Counted from the first letter of the stretch, positions 15,287 to 25,439 are shown. The stretch is 64,000 nt of DNA from JBELHR01 sp049606855 (GCA_049606855.1 JBMYVY010000005.1:67016-131015), one strand, 5' to 3'. Made by a program: numbers and translations. Notes: generated by a model not told the origin, from the letters alone.

Positions 15287-17565
15287 TGAACAAAACCTAT
15301 AAAAAATATCTTCTTTGGCTTTGGGGAGCCTTAATTTTTGGAATAGTTAGTATCATAATCTTATTCCAGTTAGTTGCCCGTGGAGTTTTTGGAGACCTTC
15401 CAACATTTGAGGAATTGGAGAACCCAGAAACAAATTTTGCCACTGAAATTATCACTGCGGATGGTGCAACTTTGGGAAAATTTTATAAAGAAAACCGAAC
15501 ACCTGTTACTTATGATGAGCTACCTCAAAACCTTATAGACGCTTTAGTTTCTACCGAGGATGTGCGCTTTTATGAACATTCCGGAATTGACTTTAGAGGT
15601 TTTGCTAGAGCATTGGCGGCTATGGGTAAAGACGGAGGAGCCTCAACTATTACTCAGCAGTTAGCTAAGTTATTATTCCATGGAGAGGGTTCTAAAAACC
15701 CTGTTGAACGTATTGTTCAAAAACTCAAGGAATGGGTAATCGCTGTGGAATTGGAGCGTCAGTATACCAAGGAAGAAATTATTACCATGTACTTGAATAA
15801 ATTTGATTTTTTATATCAAGCCATAGGAATTCGATCCGCTTCAAGAATATATTTTGGAAAAGAGCCTATAGATCTGGAGCCTGCTGAATCGGCGGTTTTA
15901 GTGGGAATGCTAAAAAACCCAAGTTTATATAACCCACAACGAAAACGCACCGAAAAGTACGCGCTTCAAAGAAGAAATGTAGTGTTAATGCAAATGGAGA
16001 AAAATGACAAAATCTCTATGCAGCTTAAAGATTCGTTGCAACAAACACCGTTGAACCTCAATTTTTCACCAGAAGGTCATAATGACGGAATTGCAACTTA
16101 CTTCAGGGCTTATTTGCAAGACTATATGAAATCTTGGATCAAAACTCATCCTCGACCTGATGGAAAATCATATGATTTATACCGAGATGGTCTAAAGATT
16201 TATGTGACAATTGATTCCCGATTACAACAATATGCGGAAGAAGCAGTTCACGAGCATATTACCAATTTACAACACGCCTTTCAAGAAGATCAAAAGCCAA
16301 ATCCTACGGCTCCATTTTACGAATTGAGGGAAGGGCAAATTGATACTTTAATGCGTCGAGCAATGTTCCAAACTCAACGCTATAGAGGTTTGAAAAAGGC
16401 AAAGAAAAGCGATGAGGAGATTATGGAAAATTTCAATAAGCCTGTTGAGATGACTGTTTATTCTTATAAAGGAGATTTAGATACCTTAATGAGTCCGTGG
16501 GATTCAATTCGATATACTAAATCTATACTCCACACGGGATTACTTTCCATTGAACCTCAAACCGGACATGTCAAGGCATGGGTTGGGGGAATTGACCATA
16601 AATACTTTAAATACGATCACGTAAAACAAGGGGCAAGACAGGTAGGTTCCACCTTTAAACCGTTTGTATACGCAGCGGCAATCAATCAATTAAAACTTTC
16701 TCCGTGTTTGGAATACCCAAATACAAAATACACCATTCCTGCGGGAGATTTTGGATTAGAAGAAGATTGGACCCCTAAGAACTCAGGGGATTCTTATGGA
16801 GGAATGCTTACTCTAAAGAAAGCCTTGGCCGGATCGGTTAATGTGGTAACTGCACAGCTGATGCACCAAGTAGGTCCAAGAGCGGTATCACGATTGGCAA
16901 AAGACGCAGGGATTACAACCAGAATTAGACCTTACCCATCAATTGCTTTAGGGGCTTTGGACATTACGCTTTACGATATGGTGAGTTCTTATTCTACTTT
17001 TGCAAATAAGGGTCTACATGTAGAACCTATGTACATCACCCGTATTGAAGATAGAAACGGTACAGTAATTGAGCAATTTACCCCTCAAACGCGAGAGGTC
17101 CTATCTGAAGAATCTGCTTATGTGGTTATAGAGCTTTTAAAAGGGGTAACTGAGGGTGGATCTGGAACTAGATTGAGATCTACTACAGGAGTATATTCTT
17201 ATGATGCCTCTACCGGATACCCGTATCAATTCGACAATCCAATTGCAGGTAAAACTGGAACTACACAGAATCAATCCGATGGATGGTTTATGGGTATGGT
17301 GCCTAATTTAGCTACAGGAGTCTGGACAGGAGCAGATGATCGGGCTGCACATTTTGAAGGAATAGGACTTGGACAAGGAGCAACAATGAGTTTGCCGACT
17401 TGGGCTTTGTATATGAAAAAAGTATATGCCGACTCTACACTCACCATTTCAAGAGAGGACTTTGTTAAACCGGAGTATTTAAGTATTGAGATAGATTGTG
17501 GTAAAATTGTGTTTGAAGATGAAGAAGGTGAGATTACCGTTGAGGAGGACGAGGAAGAGTTCTAA
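15286..17565 (+). CDS. pbp1A: Class A penicillin-binding protein (PBP1A-type)
   Basis: Polymerises and cross-links peptidoglycan at the inner membrane. 759 aa with one N-terminal membrane helix (about 9-30). The GT51 glycosyltransferase has catalytic Glu91 in EDVRFYEHSGIDFRG and the segment GASTITQQLAKLL. The transpeptidase has nucleophile Ser455 in STFK, Ser517 in SVN and Lys656 in KTGTT. The C-terminus is acidic (EDEEGEITVEEDEEEF). It is the third gene of the ricT-gldH operon, joined by a one-base overlap. Confidence 0.96.
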   Translation: MNKTYKKYLLWLWGALIFGIVSIIILFQLVARGVFGDLPTFEELENPETNFATEIITADGATLGKFYKENRTPVTYDELPQNLIDALVSTEDVRFYEHSGIDFRGFARALAAMGKDGGASTITQQLAKLLFHGEGSKNPVERIVQKLKEWVIAVELERQYTKEEIITMYLNKFDFLYQAIGIRSASRIYFGKEPIDLEPAESAVLVGMLKNPSLYNPQRKRTEKYALQRRNVVLMQMEKNDKISMQLKDSLQQTPLNLNFSPEGHNDGIATYFRAYLQDYMKSWIKTHPRPDGKSYDLYRDGLKIYVTIDSRLQQYAEEAVHEHITNLQHAFQEDQKPNPTAPFYELREGQIDTLMRRAMFQTQRYRGLKKAKKSDEEIMENFNKPVEMTVYSYKGDLDTLMSPWDSIRYTKSILHTGLLSIEPQTGHVKAWVGGIDHKYFKYDHVKQGARQVGSTFKPFVYAAAINQLKLSPCLEYPNTKYTIPAGDFGLEEDWTPKNSGDSYGGMLTLKKALAGSVNVVTAQLMHQVGPRAVSRLAKDAGITTRIRPYPSIALGALDITLYDMVSSYSTFANKGLHVEPMYITRIEDRNGTVIEQFTPQTREVLSEESAYVVIELLKGVTEGGSGTRLRSTTGVYSYDASTGYPYQFDNPIAGKTGTTQNQSDGWFMGMVPNLATGVWTGADDRAAHFEGIGLGQGATMSLPTWALYMKKVYADSTLTISREDFVKPEYLSIEIDCGKIVFEDEEGEITVEEDEEEF

Positions 17566-17593
17566 GAACAAGTATTAAACTAAACAAACAAAC

Positions 17594-18295
17594 ATGATAA
17601 ACAAAACAGTTAACAACGTCCGGGAAGCCTTGGACGGATTGCAAAGTGGCATGACCTTGATGGTTGGTGGCTTTGGTCTGTGCGGTATTCCCGAAAACTC
17701 CATCGGCGAGATGGTTCGTTTGGGAGTTTCAGACCTTACCTGTATCTCTAATAATGCAGGAGTAGATGACTTCGGCTTAGGCTTATTACTTCAAGCTAAG
17801 CAAATTAAAAAAATGATTGCTTCCTATGTCGGAGAAAACGACGAATTTGAGCGTCAAATGCTCTCTGGAGAATTGGAGGTAGACTTGATACCACAAGGAA
17901 CTTTGGCAGAAAGATGCCGTGCTGCTGGCGCGGGGATTCCTGCTTTTTTCACACCAGCGGGATATGGTACAGAAATAGCTGAAGGAAAAGAAACACGTGA
18001 ATTCAATGGTAAAATGTACGTTATGGAAGAAGCTTTTCAAGCTGATTTTGCCTTAGTGAAAGCCTGGAAAGGTGATACTGCAGGGAATTTGATTTTTAAA
18101 GGAACTGCTCGAAACTTTAATCCTCTTATGGCCATGGCCGGTAAAATTACCGTTGCTGAGGTTGAAGAGTTGGTGCCTGCGGGTGAACTCGACCCAAACT
18201 TTATTCATACTTCTGGAATTTTTGTTCAAAGAATTTTCCAAGGTGTGGATTATGAAAAAAGAATTGAACAACGAACTGTAAGCCCTAAATCATGA
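17594..18295 (+). CDS. scoA: 3-oxoacid CoA-transferase subunit A
   Basis: With subunit B it moves CoA between succinyl-CoA and acetoacetate or similar acids. 233 aa. Family motifs are visible: LMVGGFGLCGIPENSI near the N-terminus, CISNNAGVDDFGLG, and FFTPAGYGTEIAEGKE. Subunit B starts four bases before this stop (ATGA). It follows the pbp1A gene by 28 bases with no clear terminator, so some shared transcription is possible. Succinyl-CoA:acetoacetate is the likeliest pair, but the exact acyl donor is not fixed by sequence. Confidence 0.9.
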   Translation: MINKTVNNVREALDGLQSGMTLMVGGFGLCGIPENSIGEMVRLGVSDLTCISNNAGVDDFGLGLLLQAKQIKKMIASYVGENDEFERQMLSGELEVDLIPQGTLAERCRAAGAGIPAFFTPAGYGTEIAEGKETREFNGKMYVMEEAFQADFALVKAWKGDTAGNLIFKGTARNFNPLMAMAGKITVAEVEELVPAGELDPNFIHTSGIFVQRIFQGVDYEKRIEQRTVSPKS

Positions 18296-18954
18296 TAAAA
18301 GGATTGGATAAACAGGGAATCGCAAGGCGAATAGCCCAAGAATTACAGGATAAATGGTATGTGAATTTAGGAATTGGAATTCCTACTTTAGTTGCAAATT
18401 ATATACCAGACGGAATTGAAGTTGAATTTCAATCAGAGAACGGATTATTAGGAATGGGTCCTTTTCCTTTTGAAGGAGAGGAGGATGCAGATCTGATCAA
18501 CGCAGGAAAACAAACGGTAACTTGTCTTCATGGAGCATCCATTTTTGACTCTGCAACGAGTTTTGCGATGATTCGAGGACAACATGTGCAACTTACTGTG
18601 CTCGGAGCAATGGAAGTTGCTGAAAATGGTGATATCGCGAATTGGAAAATTCCAGGCAGACTCGTTAAAGGTATGGGTGGAGCCATGGATTTGGTAGCTT
18701 CCGCAGAGAATATCATTGTCGCAATGATGCATACCAATAAAAAAGGGCAATCCAAATTACTTAAGAGATGCAGTCTTCCTCTAACTGGAGTGAATTGCGT
18801 TAAAAAAATTGTAACCAATTTGGCAGTATTGGAAGTGGTTGAAAACGGTTTTCAATTATTAGAAAGAGCCCCTGGGGTCTCTGTTGAAGAAATTAAAGAA
18901 GCTACAGAAGGAAACTTAATCATATCGGGGGAAATCCCAGAAATGCAATTGTAA
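18292..18954 (+). CDS. scoB: 3-oxoacid CoA-transferase subunit B
   Basis: Catalytic subunit, 220 aa. The glutamate that forms the acyl-CoA thioester intermediate is Glu49 in FQSENGLLGMGPFP. Other conserved parts are VNLGIGIPTLVANYI, HGASIFDSATSFAMIRG and GMGGAMDLVASAENIIV. Its start overlaps subunit A by four bases, indicating a coupled pair. The exonuclease gene begins three bases after its stop and is probably in the same operon. Confidence 0.92.
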   Translation: MIKGLDKQGIARRIAQELQDKWYVNLGIGIPTLVANYIPDGIEVEFQSENGLLGMGPFPFEGEEDADLINAGKQTVTCLHGASIFDSATSFAMIRGQHVQLTVLGAMEVAENGDIANWKIPGRLVKGMGGAMDLVASAENIIVAMMHTNKKGQSKLLKRCSLPLTGVNCVKKIVTNLAVLEVVENGFQLLERAPGVSVEEIKEATEGNLIISGEIPEMQL

Positions 18955-18957
18955 AAT

Positions 18958-19716
18958 ATGTTGATATTATCCTATAATGTAAATGGAATTAGAGCCGCCA
19001 TGAAAAAAGGCTTTATAGAATGGTTGAAGGCAGCAAATCCAGACATCCTTTGTATTCAAGAAACAAAAGCGCAGCCTGAGCAAATTGATTCGGCAGCTTT
19101 CGAAGAATTGGGATACAAATGTTATTGGTTTTCTGCAGAGAAAAAGGGATATAGCGGGGTAGGAATATTGACAAAAGTTAGCCCCCAACACGTTGAGTAT
19201 GGAACTGGAATAGCCTCTATGGATTTTGAAGGAAGGAATATTCGAGTGGATTTTGAAGACTTTTCAGTGATGAGTTTGTATTTGCCTTCAGGGACGAATG
19301 ATGCACGATTGGATTTCAAATTAAACTATATGGATGAATTTCTTGACTACACCGAGCAGTTGAAAAAAAATCATCCCAATTTAATCATCTGCGGAGACTA
19401 TAATATCTGTCATGAAGAGATAGATATTCACAACCCAAAACAAAACAAAAACACCTCAGGATTTTTGCCTGTAGAACGAGAATGGTTGAGCCGATTTATT
19501 GATAGTGGTTTTGTCGACAGTTTTAGATATTTTGTAAAAGAACCTCATCATTATTCATGGTGGTCTTATCGAGCAAATGCCAGAAACAATAATAAGGGAT
19601 GGAGGATTGACTACAATATGGTCAGTGAGTCCATGAAATCCAGAATGAAGCGCGCCTTTATTTTACCTGAAGCCAAACATTCAGATCATTGTCCAATAGG
19701 AGTTGAAATTAAATAA
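18958..19716 (+). CDS. xth: Exodeoxyribonuclease III (AP endonuclease)
   Basis: Nicks DNA at abasic sites and removes 3' blocks in base-excision repair. 252 aa, normal for the family. Motifs: ILSYNVNGIRAA, metal ligand Glu35 in IQETKAQ, GYSGVGILT, CGDYNICHEEID with the catalytic Asp/Asn pair, GWRIDYNMVS, and the terminal HSDHCPIGVEI with the catalytic Asp-His. It starts three bases after scoB and is followed three bases later by the mltD-like gene. Confidence 0.95.
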   Translation: MLILSYNVNGIRAAMKKGFIEWLKAANPDILCIQETKAQPEQIDSAAFEELGYKCYWFSAEKKGYSGVGILTKVSPQHVEYGTGIASMDFEGRNIRVDFEDFSVMSLYLPSGTNDARLDFKLNYMDEFLDYTEQLKKNHPNLIICGDYNICHEEIDIHNPKQNKNTSGFLPVEREWLSRFIDSGFVDSFRYFVKEPHHYSWWSYRANARNNNKGWRIDYNMVSESMKSRMKRAFILPEAKHSDHCPIGVEIK

Positions 19717-19719
19717 TTT

Positions 19720-21096
19720 ATGAAGAGAGGAATTTGGAGATTGGCCCTGATCGGTCTATTAACTGTAGGATGTAGTAGCCAGCAACAAGCTTTAGAGCTA
19801 GCAGTACCAACGAAGGAAATAAAACAAGAAAAAATTGAAGTGGTTCAGCCCGAGAAGGTATCTGAACCTGAGTTAATTCAACCCAAGCACAATTTTATGC
19901 AAGATTCGTTGCTTACTGGTTTTGAAAAGGCAGTGGCCTTAGATTCTGTATGGTTGGATTTGTTGTATGAGAAGGAGTTGAAATTAGTAGCAGACTTTGC
20001 TGATGATTCTACTTTTACCGCAGACCCAGAACACAAAGTAAGTACGGAAGATTTAAAATTGCGTTTGGCAGAGATCAATGCTGAAACACCCTTTCATTTA
20101 TCGTATAATCCTGTTTTGGAACGCGTTGTAAACGCATATTTGAAGCACCGTAAAAAGTACTACCCAACCTTAATGGCTCGAGCGGAATATTACTTCCCGA
20201 TGTTTGAAGAACAATTGGATGCCTATAATATTCCTTTGGAGTTGAAATACTTGGCAATTGTGGAATCTGCATTAAAACCAAGAGCGAGATCCTATGTCGG
20301 CGCCACCGGGCTTTGGCAATTTATGTATGCAACAGGGAAACAGTATGGATTAAATACAACTTCCTATGTTGATGAGCGAGAAGACCCTATAAAAGCAACT
20401 AAGGCAGCCTGCGCTTATTTAGAAGATTTATATCAAATGTTCGGTGACTGGGATTTAGCACTAGCCGCTTATAATTCTGGACCTGGAAATGTTTCCAAAG
20501 CCATCAGACGATCTGGGGGTTACACGAATTATTGGAATATTAGACCTTATTTACCAAGAGAAACTGCTGGATATGTGCCTGCATTTTATGCAACCATGTA
20601 CCTGTTTGAATATGCGGATGAGCATGGGTTAAAATCTAAAGGGAACGAAGGCCCTCCATTTTTTGCAACTGAAACGATTGAGCTAAAAATGAGTGTGAGC
20701 TTTGATCAACTTTCTAGAGAATTGGGAGTTTCTCAAAAGACGCTAGAATTTTTGAATCCTCAATACCGCTTGGATGTTGTTCCTTATGTTCCCAAAAAGA
20801 ATTACGAGGTACGATTACCCAGTAAATATGCCAGTATTTTTTATCACAAGGAATCACAAGTGTACGCTCATATTGCTGAAGATGCAGATAAACGAGAGAA
20901 ACCCTTGCCAAAATACTTTGAGATGAATCAACGCATTCGTTATAAGGTAAGGCCTGGTGACTATCTTGGTTTGATTGCAAAACGGCATGGAGTTACGGTA
21001 GCTCAAATAAAAAAATGGAATAATTTAAAGTCCGATAACCTTAAAATTGGCCAACGCTTAACCATATACCCTAAGCGTATGAATTACTCGGTTTAA
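19720..21096 (+). CDS. mltD: Lytic transglycosylase with LysM domain (MltD-like), lipoprotein
   Basis: Cleaves peptidoglycan glycan strands. 458 aa. A lipoprotein signal ends in the lipobox TVGC. The SLT domain (about 155-300) has catalytic Glu182 in LAIVESALKP, then SYVGATGLWQFMYATGKQYGL and LALAAYNSGPGNVSKAI. A C-terminal LysM (about 409-453, YKVRPGDYLGLIAKRHGV to IGQRLTIYP) binds the cell wall. It follows xth by three bases, so it may be in the same transcript. Confidence 0.92.
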   Translation: MKRGIWRLALIGLLTVGCSSQQQALELAVPTKEIKQEKIEVVQPEKVSEPELIQPKHNFMQDSLLTGFEKAVALDSVWLDLLYEKELKLVADFADDSTFTADPEHKVSTEDLKLRLAEINAETPFHLSYNPVLERVVNAYLKHRKKYYPTLMARAEYYFPMFEEQLDAYNIPLELKYLAIVESALKPRARSYVGATGLWQFMYATGKQYGLNTTSYVDEREDPIKATKAACAYLEDLYQMFGDWDLALAAYNSGPGNVSKAIRRSGGYTNYWNIRPYLPRETAGYVPAFYATMYLFEYADEHGLKSKGNEGPPFFATETIELKMSVSFDQLSRELGVSQKTLEFLNPQYRLDVVPYVPKKNYEVRLPSKYASIFYHKESQVYAHIAEDADKREKPLPKYFEMNQRIRYKVRPGDYLGLIAKRHGVTVAQIKKWNNLKSDNLKIGQRLTIYPKRMNYSV

Positions 21097-21184
21097 GAAT
21101 ATTTTAACTTATGGCACGGTAATTGATAATTTAGTAGAAGTTTTGACTAAATATTGAGTTATTGTCTTAAAACAAATTCATTAA

Positions 21185-22195
21185 ATGAAAAAAATAGAAG
21201 TTTTTATTGTTTTTATTGCTTTGTTAAGCCTTGGTGCTTGCTCGAAGTCTGATAAAAAAAACGAAGCTACTTTAGTAGGGTCAAATGGTCGTGCGAATCA
21301 CGTTTTATTCGTCGTTGACAACGATGTATGGAAAGGAAGAGTTGGAGAGGCTTTGAGAACTATAGTTGGAGAATCAGTTGTAGGCTTACCTCAAGATGAA
21401 CCCTTATTGGACTACGCTCAAGTACCTCCACATTTATTTGGTTCAATGATGAAAGCTTCTAGAACAGTTATTAAAATTGATCTTGGGGAGCCCCAAGAAA
21501 TGATTGTTCAAGAAGATATTTACGCCCGTCCTCAAATTGTTCTTACGATGAATGCTGAGAATAAGGACAGAATGTTAGAATTGTTGAGAGAACGCGGGGG
21601 AGATATGATTCGATATGTGCAGCGTCAAGACGTTGGGAATATCCAAGCAAGAAACAGAAAGAATCAATTTGATTCATCACAATTAAAGACTTTAAAAAAC
21701 TTAAATATCTCTTTGTTGATCCCTCGAGAATTTGCTCAAAGCAAATTTGTTGATACAGGAGATTTTCTCTGGATGGACCAGAGATTAACTGGGGGAATTG
21801 CTGTGGGGGATGGCTCCATGAATTTTTTGGTATACAGTTATCCATTAGATAAGGACCATCCGTTTGAACCGTCTACTGTGCTTCGAATGAGAGATGAAAT
21901 GGGAGAAAAATACATCCCAGGAACCAAAGAGGGTCAATTTATGATCACGGAAAAAGCACGGAAACCGGTTTTCTACAAGACTACATTAAAAGGATATCCA
22001 TGTATTGAAACACACAGTACTTGGGAGATGAAGAATGATTATATGGCGGGCCCTTTTGTGAACTACTCTATATTAGATAGAGACAATAATCGCGTAATTG
22101 TATTTGAAGGATTTGTTTATGCGCCTTCGGTAGATAAAAGAGATTACATGATGGAGTTAGAGGCCATCGCCAAGTCGATTAAAATCAACAATTAA
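21185..22195 (+). CDS. DUF4837 family lipoprotein
   Basis: 336 aa. The signal and lipobox SLGAC (Cys20) indicate a lipoprotein. I recognise the Bacteroidota DUF4837 family from SNGRANHVLFVVDNDVWKG near the N-terminus, EPLLDYAQVPPHLFG and the C-terminal FEGFVYAPSVDKRDYMMELE. No biochemical function is known. It has its own terminator and an 88-base gap from the mltD-like gene. Confidence 0.78.
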   Translation: MKKIEVFIVFIALLSLGACSKSDKKNEATLVGSNGRANHVLFVVDNDVWKGRVGEALRTIVGESVVGLPQDEPLLDYAQVPPHLFGSMMKASRTVIKIDLGEPQEMIVQEDIYARPQIVLTMNAENKDRMLELLRERGGDMIRYVQRQDVGNIQARNRKNQFDSSQLKTLKNLNISLLIPREFAQSKFVDTGDFLWMDQRLTGGIAVGDGSMNFLVYSYPLDKDHPFEPSTVLRMRDEMGEKYIPGTKEGQFMITEKARKPVFYKTTLKGYPCIETHSTWEMKNDYMAGPFVNYSILDRDNNRVIVFEGFVYAPSVDKRDYMMELEAIAKSIKINN

Positions 22196-22232
22196 TCACC
22201 CAAACTTTAACCAACCAAACCTCTAACAAAAT

Positions 22233-22260
22233 ACTCCGGCTTTAGGGCTGGAGTTTTTTT
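22233..22260 (+). terminator. Terminator after the DUF4837 gene
   Basis: ACTCCGGC pairs with GCTGGAGT (one wobble) around TTTAGG and is followed by seven Ts. The convergent gene's stop lies at its edge, so it may act on both. Confidence 0.8.
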
Positions 22261-23302
22261 ATAGTTCAGAATTAAAATAGACCTTGTAATAGTGCATGCC
22301 TTTTTCTTGATCGTAGAACTTTTCAAGATGTTCCGTCCCTCCTTCTAAGATTTTAAGATCTATACCAGTATCGAGTTTGATTTCGCTTTTAATCTTTTTC
22401 CTTTCTTGGGTAAAAACTGCAGGAGATACCTCAAATTCATCCCAAAATTGAATGTCCTTACGTTTTTCAAACTCTTCTCTAAACCGAGAGAATTCAGCCT
22501 TGAGTTCGGCCTGTGAAGTTACCTCTTCTTCAAATTTCTCTGTATCTAAAGTGTCTTGTTTGGCAATATAACTTACTGAGTCATTCAAAAAATTCACTTG
22601 CTCTTGTTTCCCGAGCTCAACCTTGACGACCTTATCAGAAAAACTCTTACACAAATCCATAAAATGTTTGGTCTGAGCGTGAGCATCATCGGATGCTGTA
22701 ATATTTAAAAAATTTTGTTTCCAATAAGCAGCATCATAACGGTTGAAGTCAACTGAAATTACCTTATACCCTGATTCTTCCCCAGTATTGAACACCATAC
22801 AACCTTTGTCAATTTTACTCGGATCTATACCGCGATCTAGCTTCAAACCGAAATGATTGCCTTTGTGAGTGGTTTGAAAAAAGCTGCTCTTTCGTTCAAT
22901 TTTTAAAATGACAAGGGCTTGAACCAATTCTCCCTCAAATAAAATATCTGAGAGCTGTGTTATAAGCACATCTCCCTTTTTAATTTGTGGAAAATTACTT
23001 TGCTCATAAAGGTGAGCACAAATATGTGCTGATTCTTGAATAAAATTTTCAGGATTATCAAAAATATTTTTGCAATAGGTATAAACCTCGTTTAAGTTTA
23101 AATGAGTATTGTGATTGAAATTGAAGTACTGATTTTGCTTCTGAAAAGCAGCTGTATTCATTCCCATCAACAAGTCATACAAGCCATCATCCTCCTCTAA
23201 ATCCAACCGATCTGCAGAAAACTCCGCATCTTCATCTAATGCTTTGTTTCCAACCTTATGAACGATTGATTGGGTGATATAGGCTTGGTCCTTTATAAAC
23301 AT
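22259..23302 (-). CDS. Nucleoid-associated protein (NdpA/YejK family)
   Basis: 347 aa. The family binds the nucleoid; its precise role is unclear. Recognisable parts are SIVHKVGNKALDEDAEFSAD near the N-terminus, the central LVILKIERKSSFFQ, and FNRYDAAYWKQNFLNITASDD, which typify the 37-kDa nucleoid-associated family in Bacteroidota. It lies three bases after glnS on the same strand, so the two are probably co-transcribed. Confidence 0.75.
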   Translation of the reverse strand: MFIKDQAYITQSIVHKVGNKALDEDAEFSADRLDLEEDDGLYDLLMGMNTAAFQKQNQYFNFNHNTHLNLNEVYTYCKNIFDNPENFIQESAHICAHLYEQSNFPQIKKGDVLITQLSDILFEGELVQALVILKIERKSSFFQTTHKGNHFGLKLDRGIDPSKIDKGCMVFNTGEESGYKVISVDFNRYDAAYWKQNFLNITASDDAHAQTKHFMDLCKSFSDKVVKVELGKQEQVNFLNDSVSYIAKQDTLDTEKFEEEVTSQAELKAEFSRFREEFEKRKDIQFWDEFEVSPAVFTQERKKIKSEIKLDTGIDLKILEGGTEHLEKFYDQEKGMHYYKVYFNSEL

Positions 23303-23305
23303 GGT

Positions 23306-24988
23306 CTATTTTTTCTCCATTTTTGCCCAAGAATCTCGTAAAGGAACCGTTCTGTTAAACACTAAGTTTTCATGAGTAGAATCGGTATCCATGCAAAAGT
23401 ATCCTTTGCGTTGGAACTGGAATCGATCGCCCACTTTTGCTTCTTTAAGGCTTGGTTCCACGAAGGCAGTAATCACTTCAAGTGAATTTGGATTAATGAA
23501 TTCCATAAAATCCTTATCCTTATGGCCATCAGGAGCCTCATCGGTAAATAATCGATCATAAAGCCTAACCTCAGCTTGATGAGCGTGCTTTATAGACACC
23601 CAGTGAAGCGTTCCTTTCACTTTACGTTTCGACTCTTCAGAACCTGAACCACTTTTAGAAAGCGGATCATAAGTACAATGGATTTCAGTTATTTCACCGT
23701 TTTCATCTTTGACACAATCATTTGCTTGTATGATGTATGCATTTTTCAAACGAACTTCCTTTCCTAGTTTTAAACGGAAGAATTTTTTATTGGCTTCTTC
23801 GCGAAAATCTTCTCTTTCGATATAAATCTCTCGTGAAAATGGTACTTTTCTACTTCCAGAACTTTCGTCCTCTGGATTATTTTCAGCATCGAGCCACTCT
23901 TCCTGACCTTCTGGATAATTTGTAATTATCACTTTTACTGGGTCCAGAACAGCCATTACTCTTGGAGCGTTTTTGTTGAGGTCATCTTTGATGCAATACT
24001 CTAACAAAGCCACGTCTGTAACATTATCTCTTTTGGAAATTCCAGAAACTTCGGAGAAATTTCTAATGGAAGCAGGAGTATATCCTCGTCTTCTCAATCC
24101 GGAAATGGTTGGCATACGTGGATCATCCCATCCCGAAACAACCCCTTGTTCAACCAATTGAAGAAGTTTTCGCTTACTCATTACTGTATAAGAGAGGTTT
24201 CTTCTTGCAAATTCACGCTGTTTAGGGCGAAGATCTTTACCCGAATAAACTTGATCTACATACCAATTATATAAGTCCCTATGAGATTTAAACTCTAGAG
24301 TACATATAGAGTGTGAGATTTGTTCCAAATAATCTGATTCCCCATGAGTCCAGTCATACATTGGGTAAATACACCAATCATCTCCAGTTCTATGGTGGGT
24401 TTTTTTCATGATACGGTACATGATTGGGTCTCTCATGTGCATATTGGTATGAGCCATGTCGATTTTTGCTCGCAAAACGCAGGTACCCTCATCGAATGCA
24501 CCAGATTTCATTTTTTCAAATAAATCCAAGTTCTCTTCTACCGAACGATTTCTAAAGGGAGAGTTTACGCCCGCCTCAGTAGGGCTTCCCTTTTGACTTG
24601 CAATTTCAGATGAATTTTGATGGTCGACATAGGCTTTTCCTTGCTTAATAAGTTCAAGGGTCCACGTGTATAACTGATCAAAATAATCAGAAGAATACAA
24701 CTCCTTATCCCAACGAAAACCTAGCCAAGCTACATCGCGTTTTATGGCATCTACATATTCCTGCTCTTCCTTTGCTGGATTGGTATCATCGAATCGTAAG
24801 TTTACAGGAGCATTATATTTTTCACCCATCCCGAAATTTAAACAGATCGATGCAGCGTGCCCGATGTGTAAATATCCATTTGGTTCAGGCGGAAAACGAA
24901 AGCGCAATTCTTCCTGTGGAAGTCCTGCCGTTAAATCGTCTTCAACAATTTGCTCTATAAAATTCAAAGATTTAGTTTCTTCACTCAT
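23306..24988 (-). CDS. glnS: Glutamine-tRNA ligase
   Basis: Charges tRNA-Gln directly. The ATG at 24988 (MSEETKSLNF) is chosen, giving 560 aa; the frame extends six codons further upstream to a TTG that is less likely. Class I signatures are RFPPEPNGYLHIGHA (HIGH) and the KMSKS-like VMSKRKLLQL. DWTHGESDYLEQISHSICTLEF and the C-terminal anticodon-binding barrel match the family. It has a minus-strand promoter element at 25018-25011. Confidence 0.96.
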   Translation of the reverse strand: MSEETKSLNFIEQIVEDDLTAGLPQEELRFRFPPEPNGYLHIGHAASICLNFGMGEKYNAPVNLRFDDTNPAKEEQEYVDAIKRDVAWLGFRWDKELYSSDYFDQLYTWTLELIKQGKAYVDHQNSSEIASQKGSPTEAGVNSPFRNRSVEENLDLFEKMKSGAFDEGTCVLRAKIDMAHTNMHMRDPIMYRIMKKTHHRTGDDWCIYPMYDWTHGESDYLEQISHSICTLEFKSHRDLYNWYVDQVYSGKDLRPKQREFARRNLSYTVMSKRKLLQLVEQGVVSGWDDPRMPTISGLRRRGYTPASIRNFSEVSGISKRDNVTDVALLEYCIKDDLNKNAPRVMAVLDPVKVIITNYPEGQEEWLDAENNPEDESSGSRKVPFSREIYIEREDFREEANKKFFRLKLGKEVRLKNAYIIQANDCVKDENGEITEIHCTYDPLSKSGSGSEESKRKVKGTLHWVSIKHAHQAEVRLYDRLFTDEAPDGHKDKDFMEFINPNSLEVITAFVEPSLKEAKVGDRFQFQRKGYFCMDTDSTHENLVFNRTVPLRDSWAKMEKK

Positions 24989-25010
24989 ATGTTCAGTTCT
25001 ATACAATACG

Positions 25011-25018
25011 CAAAATTA
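25011..25018 (-). promoter_or_regulatory. -7 promoter element for glnS
   Basis: On the minus strand it reads TAATTTTG, matching TAnnTTTG, 22 bases before the glnS ATG. It is back to back with the folB promoter at 25052. Confidence 0.55.
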
Positions 25019-25051
25019 TTAAAATTTTCCCCAAGGGAGGTAGGGATTATG

Positions 25052-25059
25052 TATATTTG
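25052..25059 (+). promoter_or_regulatory. -7 promoter element for folB
   Basis: TATATTTG fits TAnnTTTG, 19 bases before the folB ATG at 25079. Confidence 0.6.
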
Positions 25060-25078
25060 ATTAAAATTTTAATGCTCC

Positions 25079-25435
25079 ATGGCTTGGATTAAAGTAGAGA
25101 ACATTCGTGTCTATGCCTATCACGGTTGTTTAGAGGAAGAAGGAAAGATAGGTTCCCCCTATCAAGTTGATATTGAAGTAGAAGCAAATTTTAAGAAAGC
25201 TGCACAAACAGATGAGCTTATAGATGCAATCGACTATGTTCATTTAAATAAAATTGCCGTTGAAGAAATGGCGATAAGAGCAAAGTTGCTAGAACATGTG
25301 AATCAGCGAATTCTAGATAGAATAATGAGGGAACTTCCAAGTGTTCAAACCGCTCGGGCAACCGTTTCAAAAATTAATCCACCGATAGGAGGAAATGTAG
25401 AAAAGGTGAGTGTAATCATGGAAGAAAAAAGATAA
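25079..25435 (+). CDS. folB: Dihydroneopterin aldolase
   Basis: Converts dihydroneopterin to 6-hydroxymethyl-dihydropterin in folate synthesis. 118 aa, typical length. Conserved features are VENIRVYAYHGCLEEEGKIG (with the Tyr and Glu of the active site), YQVDIEVEANF, and the C-terminal ATVSKINPPIGGNVEKVSV with its Lys. It is monocistronic, followed by tRNA-Cys, and divergent from glnS. Confidence 0.92.
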   Translation: MAWIKVENIRVYAYHGCLEEEGKIGSPYQVDIEVEANFKKAAQTDELIDAIDYVHLNKIAVEEMAIRAKLLEHVNQRILDRIMRELPSVQTARATVSKINPPIGGNVEKVSVIMEEKR

Positions 25436-25439
25436 AAGC